Source of the DNA: an uncultured Gammaproteobacteria bacterium
GTDB lineage: Bacteria; Pseudomonadota; Gammaproteobacteria; Pseudomonadales; Pseudohongiellaceae
Reading direction: 5' to 3'
Assembly (NCBI GenBank): GCA_913060695.1
Contig: CAJXUA010000016.1
Location: forward strand, 1 to 64,000
DNA length: 64,000 nt
Shown here: one piece after another, positions 1-7,384 of the stretch
How the letters are laid out: each line of letters begins with the position of its first letter
How positions within the stretch are numbered: position 1 is the first letter of the stretch
Program-made: the position numbers and the translations under genes
The notes under the pieces: generated by a model
Told to the model about the DNA's origin: nothing
Database searches by the model: none
The model's input: only the letters and a program-made list of their open reading frames with translations

Positions 1-43
1 TTTCTGCCTGTCTCGTGGGCTCGGAGATGTGTATAAGAGACAG
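1..43 (+). other. Nextera i7 sequencing adapter (non-genomic)
   Basis: Bases 25-43 are the 19-base Tn5 mosaic end used in Nextera libraries. Bases 10-24 are the constant i7-side adapter GTCTCGTGGGCTCGG. Bases 2-9 (TTCTGCCT) match the Nextera N703 index as it appears in the oligo, and base 1 fits the last base of the P7 part. All 43 bases are therefore explained as library adapter left at a contig end. The match is exact but was made from memory of the adapter sequence. Confidence 0.97.
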
Positions 44-583
44 CTACAGATACTCAACGATGGACATATTAAGCATGCGGACATGAAAGGTTCGTGGGCG
101 GGCGCAATGGGGCAGAGCCAGTTCATGCCCTCGAGTTTCATCGAGTATGCACAAGACTTCGATGGCGATGGTCGTCGCGACATTTGGAAAAGCGAGGCCG
201 ATGTATTCGCCTCGATTGCCCAATACCTTAAAGGCGCGCAATGGGATAACGAGCAAACCTGGGGGCGTGAGGTTCAACTCCCTGCAAACTATTCGGAGCA
301 AGCGGCACAATGGCAACAGCCACCTACAGAATACTCTTGTAGCGTGTTGCGCAAACACACTGTGCAGCGTTCCCTACAGGACTGGCAGGCATCAGGCGTA
401 CGACGCGCTGATGGCTCTGACTTGCCCACCAACGATTTAATGGCTTCGATCATTCAACCTGACGGAGAAGAGGGTCGCGCGTTCATTACATACGGTAATT
501 TTAGAGCGATCTTGCGTTATAACTGTGCGAATAATTATGCCTTGTCGATAGGGCATTTAGCCGACATGTTCATCGGCTATTGA
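44..583 (+). CDS. mltB: Lytic murein transglycosylase, MltB type, 5' truncated
   Basis: This is the C-terminal 179 codons of a membrane-bound or periplasmic lytic transglycosylase that cleaves peptidoglycan to 1,6-anhydromuropeptides. The segment GSWAGAMGQSQFMPSSF is the typical SLT_2/MltB substrate-groove motif. It is followed by DFDGDGRRD, which matches the calcium-binding EF-hand-like loop known in Slt35/MltB. The catalytic Glu lies in the missing N-terminal part. The apparent start around base 29 lies inside adapter sequence and is an artefact; genomic reading begins with the Leu codon at 44. In Pseudomonas mltB sits near rodA and rlpA; here it is about 16 kb away. Confidence 0.9.
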   Translation, partial: LQILNDGHIKHADMKGSWAGAMGQSQFMPSSFIEYAQDFDGDGRRDIWKSEADVFASIAQYLKGAQWDNEQTWGREVQLPANYSEQAAQWQQPPTEYSCSVLRKHTVQRSLQDWQASGVRRADGSDLPTNDLMASIIQPDGEEGRAFITYGNFRAILRYNCANNYALSIGHLADMFIGY

Positions 584-715
584 AAAGCGAAAATTTGCAG
601 CAATGTAGTTAACTAGTCACATAGTTTGTGGCGCGAAGCGAAGAGGAGGGCCAATAGAATCCAAGAATAGTAAACAAAAAAACCAAGTGTCACGATAACA
701 AGGAGACCATAGCTT

Positions 716-1186
716 ATGTCTAACGAATTCCAAGTTGTTTTTCACAATATCGATCAATCCGCTGCTCTGACAGAGAATGTCAACAAGCGTATAGAAAAGT
801 TGCGACGTTTTAGCAACGACATTATTGGTGGGCGTGTAGTCTTAGACTCCCCCCATAATAATCACCACAAAGGTAAGGTGTTCAGTGTCACAGTAGAGAT
901 ACACACCTCCGGTAAAGAAGTTATCGTGCGACAGGGGCAGCACGACAAGCCCGCCCATGAAGACATCTACGTAGCAGTTAGAGACGCATTTAACGTTGCC
1001 GAACGTCAACTTAAAGCGACAGACAAGAAACATCGTAAGTCGACCTTAGATGTGGAGAACTTCGAGGTGCTGCCAGAACCCACTCAAGAGGAGGCTGAAC
1101 AACTCCTCGCCGACGAAGACGATGAAGACACCCTTTTCCTTGCAGACGAACAAGACGCTGCGGCGGCCAACATCCGCGCGGCCTAA
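716..1186 (+). CDS. HPF/RaiA-family ribosome hibernation factor
   Basis: A 156-residue protein whose first ~105 residues look like the HPF/RaiA (S30AE) fold, which binds the 30S decoding region and stops translation or pairs ribosomes in stationary phase. The family-like pattern includes KRIEKLRRF near residues 25-33, a central VTVEIHTSGKEV strand, and DIYVAVRDAF followed by a basic stretch ending in KKHRKS. The last ~45 residues are unusual: strongly acidic and Ala-rich (for example ADEDDEDT), with no similarity I recognise to the dimerisation domain of long HPF. An AAGGAG-like site stands just upstream of the ATG. It is followed after 24 bases by a DUF1244 gene and may be cotranscribed with it. 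Confidence 0.8.
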   Translation: MSNEFQVVFHNIDQSAALTENVNKRIEKLRRFSNDIIGGRVVLDSPHNNHHKGKVFSVTVEIHTSGKEVIVRQGQHDKPAHEDIYVAVRDAFNVAERQLKATDKKHRKSTLDVENFEVLPEPTQEEAEQLLADEDDEDTLFLADEQDAAAANIRAA

Positions 1187-1210
1187 ATTGAGTATAGTGA
1201 CGGAATTTCC

Positions 1211-1477
1211 ATGACATTGACTGATCAACAGAAAGTAGAGCTCGAAGCAGCAGCGTTTAGGCACCTGCTGCAACATCTCGACGCGAATAAAAATGTGCAG
1301 AATATCGACCTGATGAATCTCGCCGGATTTTGTCGCAACTGTCTAGCCAAGTGGTATTCGGCAGCGGCTCAAGAAAAATCCATCTCTGTGGACTATGAGC
1401 AGGCGCGAGAGATTATCTACGGTATGCCTTATTCGCAATGGAAGGAAAAGTACCAGACACCGTCACAGCCTCAATAA
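1211..1477 (+). CDS. DUF1244 family protein
   Basis: An 88-residue cytoplasmic protein matching the DUF1244 family, which is common in proteobacteria and of unknown biochemical role. The family signature is visible: GFCRNCLAKWY with its two conserved cysteines around residues 41-51, then YEQAREIIYGMPYSQWK near the C-terminus. Length is normal for the family. It lies 24 bases after the HPF-like gene on the same strand, and a hairpin follows the stop codon. Family assignment is secure; function cannot be inferred. Confidence 0.88.
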   Translation: MTLTDQQKVELEAAAFRHLLQHLDANKNVQNIDLMNLAGFCRNCLAKWYSAAAQEKSISVDYEQAREIIYGMPYSQWKEKYQTPSQPQ

Positions 1478-1482
1478 GTTAA

Positions 1483-1517
1483 AGACCTGTAGGGGTTCAA
1501 AAGACTCCTACAGGTCT
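1483..1517. terminator. Hairpin between convergent genes
   Basis: Arms 1483-1493 and 1507-1517 form a perfect 11-bp stem (AGACCTGTAGG and its complement) with a 13-base loop. It lies between the DUF1244 stop and the stop codon of the GlxA-like gene, which overlaps the right arm. There is no strong T-run on either side, so termination in both directions is inferred from position and stem strength. Confidence 0.65.
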
Positions 1518-2527
1518 CCTTCGAATTCTCCCCCAAGTTCCGTATCAACATTGAAAAGTTTTGTCCGCACTAAATGCCGATACTCGATCGGTGTTACGGC
1601 GTTCATGCGCTTGAATAGCGCCGCGAAATAGCTGGTATCCTGATAGCCAACCGAGAATGCGATCTCGGCAACGGTGAGGTTGCTGTGCTTAAGCAATGCC
1701 TTGGCCTGTTCGAGGCGCACCTCTTGCAAATACTGCAGTGGCGTCTTGTCGGCGGCAATTCGAAAGCGACGATTGAATGAACGCACGCTGATGTCGAAGC
1801 GTTCTGCCAATGTTTTAAGTGAGATGGCGCGTTGGTAGTTCTTCTGTAGCCACTCTTGAATCTTGATGATCTGCTCGTCGTGGTGGGTGTTTTTCTCTTC
1901 ACTGGCCAGGAGCATCGATTCATAGGAACGCTTCAGTTCGTGGGTGAAATGGTGCGCGACTTCATCCGCAACCGCTGGAGTAAAGAGTCGTTCCACTAGG
2001 TGCAGGGTAACATCGCGCACTGCGTTCACACTGCCCGTGCAATACAGTCTGTCGGCGTGTGTGATGAAGCGCTTGCGTTGCAGCTTTACTTGCCCATAGC
2101 GCTTCTGAAAGTCATCGAAGTAATACCAGTGTGTAGTCGCGCTGCGATTGTCCAAGATGCCGGCCTGAGCAAGAAAATAACTACCGGTCCCTACGCTACA
2201 AATAGTAGCACCCGCTTCGTATTGCCGCGCAAGCCACTGCGTTAGTGCGGGGTGTTTTTTGACGATCGCGTTGGGATTTCCCCACAGTGCAGGAACGAAA
2301 ATCAGGTCGGTTTTAGCTATCTGAGTTATAGCCGACTCGGGCTGGATGTTAATGCCGCCGGTCATGGTAAGTGCAAGCCCGTCATGGCTAGCGATCACTA
2401 TCTTGCGCGCAGGGCTATGACGCTCGCGTATGCGGCGGATTACGTCTGCAGCTCGAATCATCTCTAGCGGGATCGTAATGCTAGAGGCAAGGCTCTGTTC
2501 GATAGCGAGTATCGTGACGTGCTTCAT
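1508..2527 (-). CDS. GlxA-family AraC-type transcriptional regulator
   Basis: A 339-residue regulator with an N-terminal DJ-1/PfpI-like class I glutamine amidotransferase fold (about residues 5-180) and a C-terminal AraC/XylS double helix-turn-helix (about 230-325). In the N-terminal domain SVGTGSYFLAQAGIL occupies the nucleophile-elbow position. In family members of this type the domain senses a ligand and usually lacks enzyme activity. The C-terminal part shows LKTLAERFDISVRSFNRRF and VAEIAFSVGYQDTSYFAALF, the usual AraC signatures. The ATG at 2527 overlaps the greB stop as ATGA, which argues for this start rather than one 36 bases upstream and for translational coupling with greB. The effector and targets are unknown. 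Confidence 0.85.
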   Translation of the reverse strand: MKHVTILAIEQSLASSITIPLEMIRAADVIRRIRERHSPARKIVIASHDGLALTMTGGINIQPESAITQIAKTDLIFVPALWGNPNAIVKKHPALTQWLARQYEAGATICSVGTGSYFLAQAGILDNRSATTHWYYFDDFQKRYGQVKLQRKRFITHADRLYCTGSVNAVRDVTLHLVERLFTPAVADEVAHHFTHELKRSYESMLLASEEKNTHHDEQIIKIQEWLQKNYQRAISLKTLAERFDISVRSFNRRFRIAADKTPLQYLQEVRLEQAKALLKHSNLTVAEIAFSVGYQDTSYFAALFKRMNAVTPIEYRHLVRTKLFNVDTELGGEFEGDL

Positions 2528-3030
2528 TTCAGCCCTTCGTAACTGACCCCGATGACATACCAAAGCTTGCGCCCGCTTGGGGTATCGATACTGATTTCGT
2601 CGTCTGCCGCCTTGCCTAGCAACGCACGACCAAGTGGAGCGTCGATGCTGATGTAGCTAGTCGCGTCGCCGACTTCATCGGGCCCTATGAGTTTGAATCT
2701 ATGCTCTTTCCCCAACTGGTCCTCTAAAGACACCCAGGCGCCAAAGTAGATCTTAGATGGGTCAGAAGGGGGTGTGCTTACGACGGTGAGTAATTCTAAA
2801 CGCTTGCGCAGATGACGCACGCGGCGATCGATCTCGCGAAGGCGTTTCTTGCCGTAGATGTACTCGGCATTCTCTGAACGATCACCCATGGCTGCCGCCT
2901 CACTCACTGACTGCGTGATCTGCGGTCGCTCGGTGCGCCATAGGTAATTCAACTCTTCACGCAAACGCTTTTCTCCTGCGGCAGTGATGTAGTTGGAAAT
3001 CTTCGGCCGTGGCTTTTCATTAGGGTTCAT
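2524..3030 (-). CDS. greB: Transcription elongation factor GreB
   Basis: A 168-residue GreA/GreB protein that enters the RNA polymerase secondary channel and stimulates cleavage of backtracked RNA. The N-terminal coiled coil covers about residues 10-85 and contains the acidic tip ENAEYIYGKKRLREID. The C-terminal FKBP-like domain includes SYISIDAPLGRALLGK and DEISIDTP. The ENAEYIYGKKRLREID form is typical of GreB rather than GreA. The gene sits just downstream of dinB on the minus strand with a 17-base gap, and its stop overlaps the next gene by 4 bases, so dinB-greB-regulator may be one transcript. Confidence 0.93.
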   Translation of the reverse strand: MNPNEKPRPKISNYITAAGEKRLREELNYLWRTERPQITQSVSEAAAMGDRSENAEYIYGKKRLREIDRRVRHLRKRLELLTVVSTPPSDPSKIYFGAWVSLEDQLGKEHRFKLIGPDEVGDATSYISIDAPLGRALLGKAADDEISIDTPSGRKLWYVIGVSYEGLK

Positions 3031-3047
3031 AGGTTTTGCACTTTGCG

Positions 3048-4157
3048 TTACTCGAGTCTTAAGCGCAACTGTCGTTTGCTTGGATGAGTCGATTGTTGAG
3101 GGTCGGGTTTATTGTTCGCCTTGAGCTCCAGTTTTACGCCGAGACCTAGTAGCCGAACGGGGCGGTTGCCGCGAACAAACGCATCGGAGCACAGTGCAAT
3201 ATACCCTTCCAATTCGGTACTAATAGACATCGCCTCTATGGTGGTCGAGACGAAGTCATTGAATTTCAGCTTCACATATTTCTTGCTGACATCGTAATCG
3301 CTATGCACGCGCTGCAGTCGAGTTTCTAGCTGTTCGTGCAATTCTGGGAGTTTGTCCAGGCAGGCCTGTAGGTTCGGTAAGTCTTGCACATAGGTATTCT
3401 CTACGCTTAGCGATTTACGTATGCGGTCGGGATTTACTGCGCGCTCATCGATACCGCGGGCGAGTCGAAACAGTTTCGCGCCAAAGCTCCCGAATAATGC
3501 ACCTAGCTCTTCTATACTATAGGGGCGCAGATCACCGCAGGTTTGGATTCCAAGGCTGTGCATCTTGGCGGCGGTGACTTTGCCGACTCCGAAGATCTTC
3601 TTTACTGGCAACTCCTTCACAAACTCGTCGACTTGATGGGGTAAAACGACGTATTGCCCATCGGGTTTGTTCCAGTCGCTAGCGACCTTCGCGATGAACT
3701 TATTGGGAGCAATGCCGGCGGAGATAGTGATGCCTACTTCCTCGCGGACTCGGCGGCGAATCTCTTGGGCAATGAGTGTTGCGCTACCTTTGCAGGCTTT
3801 GCTGTCGCTGACATCGAGATAGGCTTCATCGAGAGAGAGTGGCTCGATGAGCGCTGTGTAGTCTGCGAAAATCTCTTGGACCGCGCGTGAGGCTTCTCGG
3901 TATTGCTCCATCCGTGGATAGACGACGATCAGCTGGGGGCAGTGGCGGAGCGCAGTCGCCATGGGCATGGCGGAGTGAATGCCAAATTTGCGTGCTTCGT
4001 AGTTGCAGGTAGCCACGACACCGCGCCGCTCAGGGCTGCCGCCAACGGCCATAGGCTTACCGGCGAGCGCAGGGTTATCACGCGTCTCGATGGAGGCGTA
4101 GAAGCAGTCGCAGTCGCAATGAATGATTTTTCGGGAGTCGGCAGCCATAGCTGTCAT
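3048..4157 (-). CDS. dinB: DNA polymerase IV (translesion)
   Basis: A 369-residue Y-family polymerase that extends and bypasses damaged templates at the cost of mutation. The N-terminal motif HCDCDCFYASIE carries the first metal-binding Asp, and SLDEAYLDVS around residue 104 supplies the Asp-Glu pair. The thumb helix-hairpin-helix (VKKIFGVGKVTAAKMHSLGI) and the C-terminal little-finger domain follow. Length is close to the usual 350. The second in-frame ATG three codons in is an equally possible start. I see no clear LexA box just upstream; that region instead contains the inverted-repeat elements. The HCDCDC sequence is slightly cysteine-rich but keeps the key residues. Confidence 0.95.
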   Translation of the reverse strand: MTAMAADSRKIIHCDCDCFYASIETRDNPALAGKPMAVGGSPERRGVVATCNYEARKFGIHSAMPMATALRHCPQLIVVYPRMEQYREASRAVQEIFADYTALIEPLSLDEAYLDVSDSKACKGSATLIAQEIRRRVREEVGITISAGIAPNKFIAKVASDWNKPDGQYVVLPHQVDEFVKELPVKKIFGVGKVTAAKMHSLGIQTCGDLRPYSIEELGALFGSFGAKLFRLARGIDERAVNPDRIRKSLSVENTYVQDLPNLQACLDKLPELHEQLETRLQRVHSDYDVSKKYVKLKFNDFVSTTIEAMSISTELEGYIALCSDAFVRGNRPVRLLGLGVKLELKANNKPDPQQSTHPSKRQLRLRLE

Positions 4158-4244
4158 TGTAATGGGCCGAGAGGGCAGAACCTACTAGCTCAGGTCCCTT
4201 TTTTGTCTTTCGTCAGTCAGTTGCTGGTTGGAATAGCACTTCGT

Positions 4245-4374
4245 AGTTCGCGCTGGCTGCCGGGCATAGAATTTCTGGAAACGCCAAAAAGCGCACTTCC
4301 ATGTGCAGGCTCCACGTGCGCCGTCCAGGCGCCCGAGGTTCCTGAACTTCTATGCCCGACACCCAGCGCTAACT
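4245..4374 (+). repeat. Structured inverted-repeat element, copy A
   Basis: The outer arms 4250-4271 and 4348-4369 are complementary at 20 of 22 positions, and four more pairs follow outward after one mismatch (to 4245 and 4374). The interior 4275-4344 matches the reverse complement of 4521-4590 (copy B) at 61 of 70 positions by my hand count. Inside it one can draw small hairpins at 4293-4296/4303-4306 and 4318-4322/4328-4332, and a stem 4277-4280/4339-4342. No T-run follows. It could be a structured RNA, a REP-like or mobile hairpin repeat, or a terminator. No known family is recognised. Confidence 0.8.
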
Positions 4375-4495
4375 TAACGCGGGAAATCTAATTTAATAAC
4401 AAAGCGTCGAAACTGCAACGGGCATCTGTTTTAGTTTGAATTTCTATATCTATATCTACGAACGAAGGCATAGATTGTAAATCTACGCTGATCAA

Positions 4496-4615
4496 GACCC
4501 ACGCGGCGGGATGGGGGATGCAGGAGCCTCGGGCGCCAGGACGGCGCACGTGGAGCCTTCACATGGATGTGAGTCCTTTGGCGTCTCCAGCAGTCCCCAT
4601 CCCGCCGCGTGGGTC
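4496..4615 (-). repeat. Structured inverted-repeat element, copy B
   Basis: The arms 4496-4516 and 4595-4615 are a perfect 21-bp inverted repeat (GACCCACGCGGCGGGATGGGG and its complement). The arms differ completely in sequence from those of copy A, yet both copies are self-complementary. The core 4521-4590 is the inverted homologue of the copy A core. Two base pairs differ between copies with pairing kept: G-C to T-A at the position of 4293/4306, and A-T to G-C at the position of 4280/4339. It ends 37 bases from the serC stop codon. Confidence 0.8.
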
Positions 4616-4651
4616 GAGTAACGGAGTGAATTAGGTGAATCTAACTCTCTA

Positions 4652-5740
4652 CTAACCGTTACGGCGCTCGAAGTCTTTCATGAAGGCTACGAGTTGTTCA
4701 CAGCCCTCTACTGGCATGGCGTTGTAGATCGACGCGCGGATGCCGCCGACTAAGCGGTGGCCCTTGAGTGCGTACAGGCCTTGCTTGTCAGCCTCTTTCA
4801 AGAATGCATCGGCAAGCTCTGGCTGCGCGATGTTGAACGTCGCATTCATGATTGAGCGATCTGGCGTGTGGGCAGAGCCGATGTAGAAGTCAGTGCTGTC
4901 GATTGCATCATAGATCAGCTTGGCCTTCATCTCGTTGCGCTCTTCTATAACCCCAACTCCGCCTTGCTCCTTGAGCCACTCCATTACTAGGCACATCATG
5001 TAGATGGCGAAAGTATTGTTGGTGTTCTGCAGGGAATGACTCTTCTCGTAGACTGAGTAGTCGAGTAGAGATGGCGTGTAGGGAAGTGCGTTGCCCAGTA
5101 GGTCCTCACGAATGAGGACTAGAGCCATGCCCGCTGGGCCAAGGTTCTTTTGCAAGCCCGCGAATATCACGCCGAACTGATTGAAATCCAGTTTTCGTGA
5201 CAATAATTCTGAAGTCATATCCGCCACTAGCGGAATGCTGCCAGTGTCTGGAAACTTGTTCCAGCGCGTGCCGAAGATGGTGTTGTTGCTGGTAATGTGC
5301 ACATAGGACGTATCTGCATCTAGTGACGCTGGATCGAAAGCAGGGATGCGATCGAAGTTGGTAGCCTCGCTGGTCGCAGCAACACTGATATTACCGTAAC
5401 GAGAAGCTTCTTTGCGTGCTAAAGACGCGAAGTTGCCAGTTTCTAGGTAGGCTGCTTTGTGAGCTGGATTACGTCCGATCAAGTTCATGGGGATGGCAGA
5501 GAATTGCATCTGCGCGCCGCCGTGTACATAGAGGATCTTGTAGTTTTCGGGCAGGCCAGAAAGCTCACGGAAGAGGCTGTCCGTTCTGTCGATTACTGCA
5601 TCGAACTCTTTGGAGCGGTGGCTAATCTCGATCAAGCCGGCACCAAGGCCTTTGAAGTCTAGAAACTCGTCACGTGCCTTCTCCATCACAGAGGTTGGCA
5701 GCATGGCGGGGCCTGCACCAAAATTGAATACGCGTTTCAT
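4652..5740 (-). CDS. serC: Phosphoserine aminotransferase
   Basis: A 362-residue PLP enzyme converting 3-phosphohydroxypyruvate and glutamate to phosphoserine (serine and pyridoxine synthesis). The N-terminus VFNFGAGPAMLPTSVME is characteristic. VHGGAQMQFSAIPMNL contributes to cofactor binding, and FAGLQKNLGPAGMALV contains the Schiff-base lysine. GGIRASIYNAMP near the C-terminus is also conserved. Length matches E. coli SerC. It lies downstream of serA on the same strand with a 166-base gap, so the two consecutive serine pathway enzymes are neighbours and may share a transcript. Confidence 0.97.
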   Translation of the reverse strand: MKRVFNFGAGPAMLPTSVMEKARDEFLDFKGLGAGLIEISHRSKEFDAVIDRTDSLFRELSGLPENYKILYVHGGAQMQFSAIPMNLIGRNPAHKAAYLETGNFASLARKEASRYGNISVAATSEATNFDRIPAFDPASLDADTSYVHITSNNTIFGTRWNKFPDTGSIPLVADMTSELLSRKLDFNQFGVIFAGLQKNLGPAGMALVLIREDLLGNALPYTPSLLDYSVYEKSHSLQNTNNTFAIYMMCLVMEWLKEQGGVGVIEERNEMKAKLIYDAIDSTDFYIGSAHTPDRSIMNATFNIAQPELADAFLKEADKQGLYALKGHRLVGGIRASIYNAMPVEGCEQLVAFMKDFERRNG

Positions 5741-5906
5741 AATGTAGTCCTGCTTTGCTAAGTGAATAAATCGTTAAGCTTGTGCAACAGGGTCCTTGCT
5801 AATAATTCACTGACGATTCTAGTGCTCTCTAGGGAGCCTGTGCTGGTGTTGCTGCATAATCGTCTTGCGAGATTGAGCTCGGGCGCCTCTCCAAATTACG
5901 GATTTC

Positions 5907-7085
5907 TTATAATACGGTGACCTTGATAACATCCTTGATCTGCGCAATTTTCGATAAGGCCTCATCCGATGGACGTGACTCGACATCGATCAAGTTGTAG
6001 GCAATCTCGTTGCGGCTCTTGTTAATCATGTCGATCACATTGATATCTTGGTCCGCCAGAATGCTGAGGATCTGTCCGAGCATTTTAGGAACATTCTTAT
6101 TGCTGATAGCGAGTCGAGTGCCCTTCTGCGCATTGGCTGCACGGTCAAGCGCAAGATTCGGGAAGTTAACCGAGTTCTTGATGTTGCCGTTCTCTAGGAA
6201 GTCCATCAATTGGTCGGCAGCCATTATTGCGCAGTTCTCTTCGGCCTCATCCGTGCTCGCGCCGATGTGTGGCATAAGTACGACATCGTCACGGCCTATC
6301 AGCTCGGCGCATGGGAAGTCGGCAACATACATACGCAGTTGTTTCTTCTCCAGACCATTGAGAATCGCCTGAGTATCGACGATCTCATCGCGGGAGAAAT
6401 TGAGCAGGCACAGGCCTGGCTTCATGTTCGCGATCGCGTCTGCATTGATCAGGTTGCGGGTAGAATCTAGCACTGGTAAATGTAGTGACACGAAGTCCGA
6501 GTTGACCAATAGAGCGGTAAGATTCTCGATCTTGCGCACTTGGTTCGGTAGGCGCCAGGCGGCATCGACGGAGAGCGCTGGGTCATAGCCCAATACCTTC
6601 ATGCCAAGACCGATGGCCATTTCGGCCACGAGCGAGCCAATTGCGCCAAGCCCTACGATACCAAGAGTCTTGCCAGCAATCTCAGAACCCTTGAAGCGGC
6701 TCTTCTCCTTCTCCAGCAGCTTCGACATGGCCGCATTGTCTTGCATATCGGTCAAGGAATTGACATAGGAGATGCCGGGCAGAATGCCGCGGGAAGAGAG
6801 TAATAAACCACAGAGAACAAGCTCTTTTACCGCGTTAGCATTAGCGCCTGGGGTATTGAAAACGACGATGCCTTGCTCAGTGTAGGCAGAGACTGGGACG
6901 TTATTGACGCCTGCGCCAGCACGGGCAACGGCTTTTAGATTAGGGTTGGCGTCGGTGTCCTGTAGCTTATGGCTTCTTACCAGAATGGCATCTGCATCTA
7001 CGCTCTCCGGGCTAACTTCATAACTGTCGGGGAATCGGACTAGGCCTTTGCTCGAGATCTGGTTGAAAGTCTTGATTTTGTACAT
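5907..7085 (-). CDS. serA: D-3-phosphoglycerate dehydrogenase with ACT domain
   Basis: A 392-residue NAD-dependent enzyme for the first step of serine synthesis. The Rossmann motif GIVGLGAIGSLVA is around residue 140, FSRDEIVD carries the substrate and catalytic Arg region, and MPHIGASTDEAEENC holds the catalytic His. The last ~75 residues form an ACT domain (ILADQDINVIDMINKSR), the usual site of serine feedback. The start at 7085 (MYKIKTFNQISSKGL) matches where the conserved protein begins; an upstream in-frame ATG would add 11 unlikely residues. The form resembles the shorter SerA found in marine gammaproteobacteria and Bacteroidetes. Confidence 0.95.
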   Translation of the reverse strand: MYKIKTFNQISSKGLVRFPDSYEVSPESVDADAILVRSHKLQDTDANPNLKAVARAGAGVNNVPVSAYTEQGIVVFNTPGANANAVKELVLCGLLLSSRGILPGISYVNSLTDMQDNAAMSKLLEKEKSRFKGSEIAGKTLGIVGLGAIGSLVAEMAIGLGMKVLGYDPALSVDAAWRLPNQVRKIENLTALLVNSDFVSLHLPVLDSTRNLINADAIANMKPGLCLLNFSRDEIVDTQAILNGLEKKQLRMYVADFPCAELIGRDDVVLMPHIGASTDEAEENCAIMAADQLMDFLENGNIKNSVNFPNLALDRAANAQKGTRLAISNKNVPKMLGQILSILADQDINVIDMINKSRNEIAYNLIDVESRPSDEALSKIAQIKDVIKVTVL

Positions 7086-7205
7086 CGTAGTTACCTTATT
7101 TATTGCGTGGTTTAACACCGCTTAGGCGCGCATAAGGCAGGATACTTCGTCGAATCGCAGAGTAAAACGAGGAACACTGAGGACACGGGTAAGGACCAAT
7201 CTCTA

Positions 7206-7260
7206 TGCACACGCGCTGGAGCTTTAAAAAGCGCACTTTATATCCTGATTTGCGTGTGAA
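7206..7260. repeat. Small hairpin sharing a motif with copy A
   Basis: Arms 7208-7214 and 7252-7258 (CACACGC and GCGTGTG) enclose about 37 bases. The interior contains CTGGA followed closely by AAAAAGCGCACTT, a 13-base identity with 4286-4298 in copy A, where CTGGA also precedes it with nearly the same spacing. It lies in the gap between serA and the metallo-hydrolase, which otherwise (7086-7384) shows no gene. It could be a decayed relative of the 4.2-4.6 kb elements, or chance. Confidence 0.4.
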
Positions 7261-7384
7261 TACCAGCATTCCATCAAGCCTTGGCCATAGGCTGTGTTGA
7301 GGGTTGAGGGCGGGTTTTCGCTCGGCAGCAAACCGGCTATGATGTCGGCAATGCGGCTCCACACTGGGAGCAGCGGGGGTAGGT

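Larger units (their letters stand above)
4158..4651. other. 494-base gap with two structured repeat elements
   Basis: The region between the start of dinB and the end of serC has no convincing gene on either strand. It is dominated by two hairpin-bounded elements at 4245-4374 and 4496-4615, listed separately, whose cores are inverted copies of each other. The linker 4375-4495 is AT-richer and includes a short alternating CTATAT stretch near 4444-4456 and a small hairpin around 4472-4486. A dinB promoter must lie near the left edge, but I cannot place it confidently. Confidence 0.7.

Noticed and set aside
25-43. A Tn5 or IS50 end at the beginning of the window
   Set aside because: The mosaic end is joined to the Nextera constant part and index, not to transposon sequence, so it comes from library preparation.
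4245-4374. An integron attC recombination site
   Set aside because: The ends read GTT on the left and AAC on the right, opposite to the attC arrangement, and there is no cassette or integrase.
3903-4391. A 162-residue open frame running through the start of dinB and copy A
   Set aside because: It is antisense to dinB and continues through the hairpin element; no recognisable protein features.
5875-5895. A diverged copy of the structured element in the serA-serC gap
   Set aside because: Only a 10-base match (CTCGGGCGCC) was seen, without paired arms.
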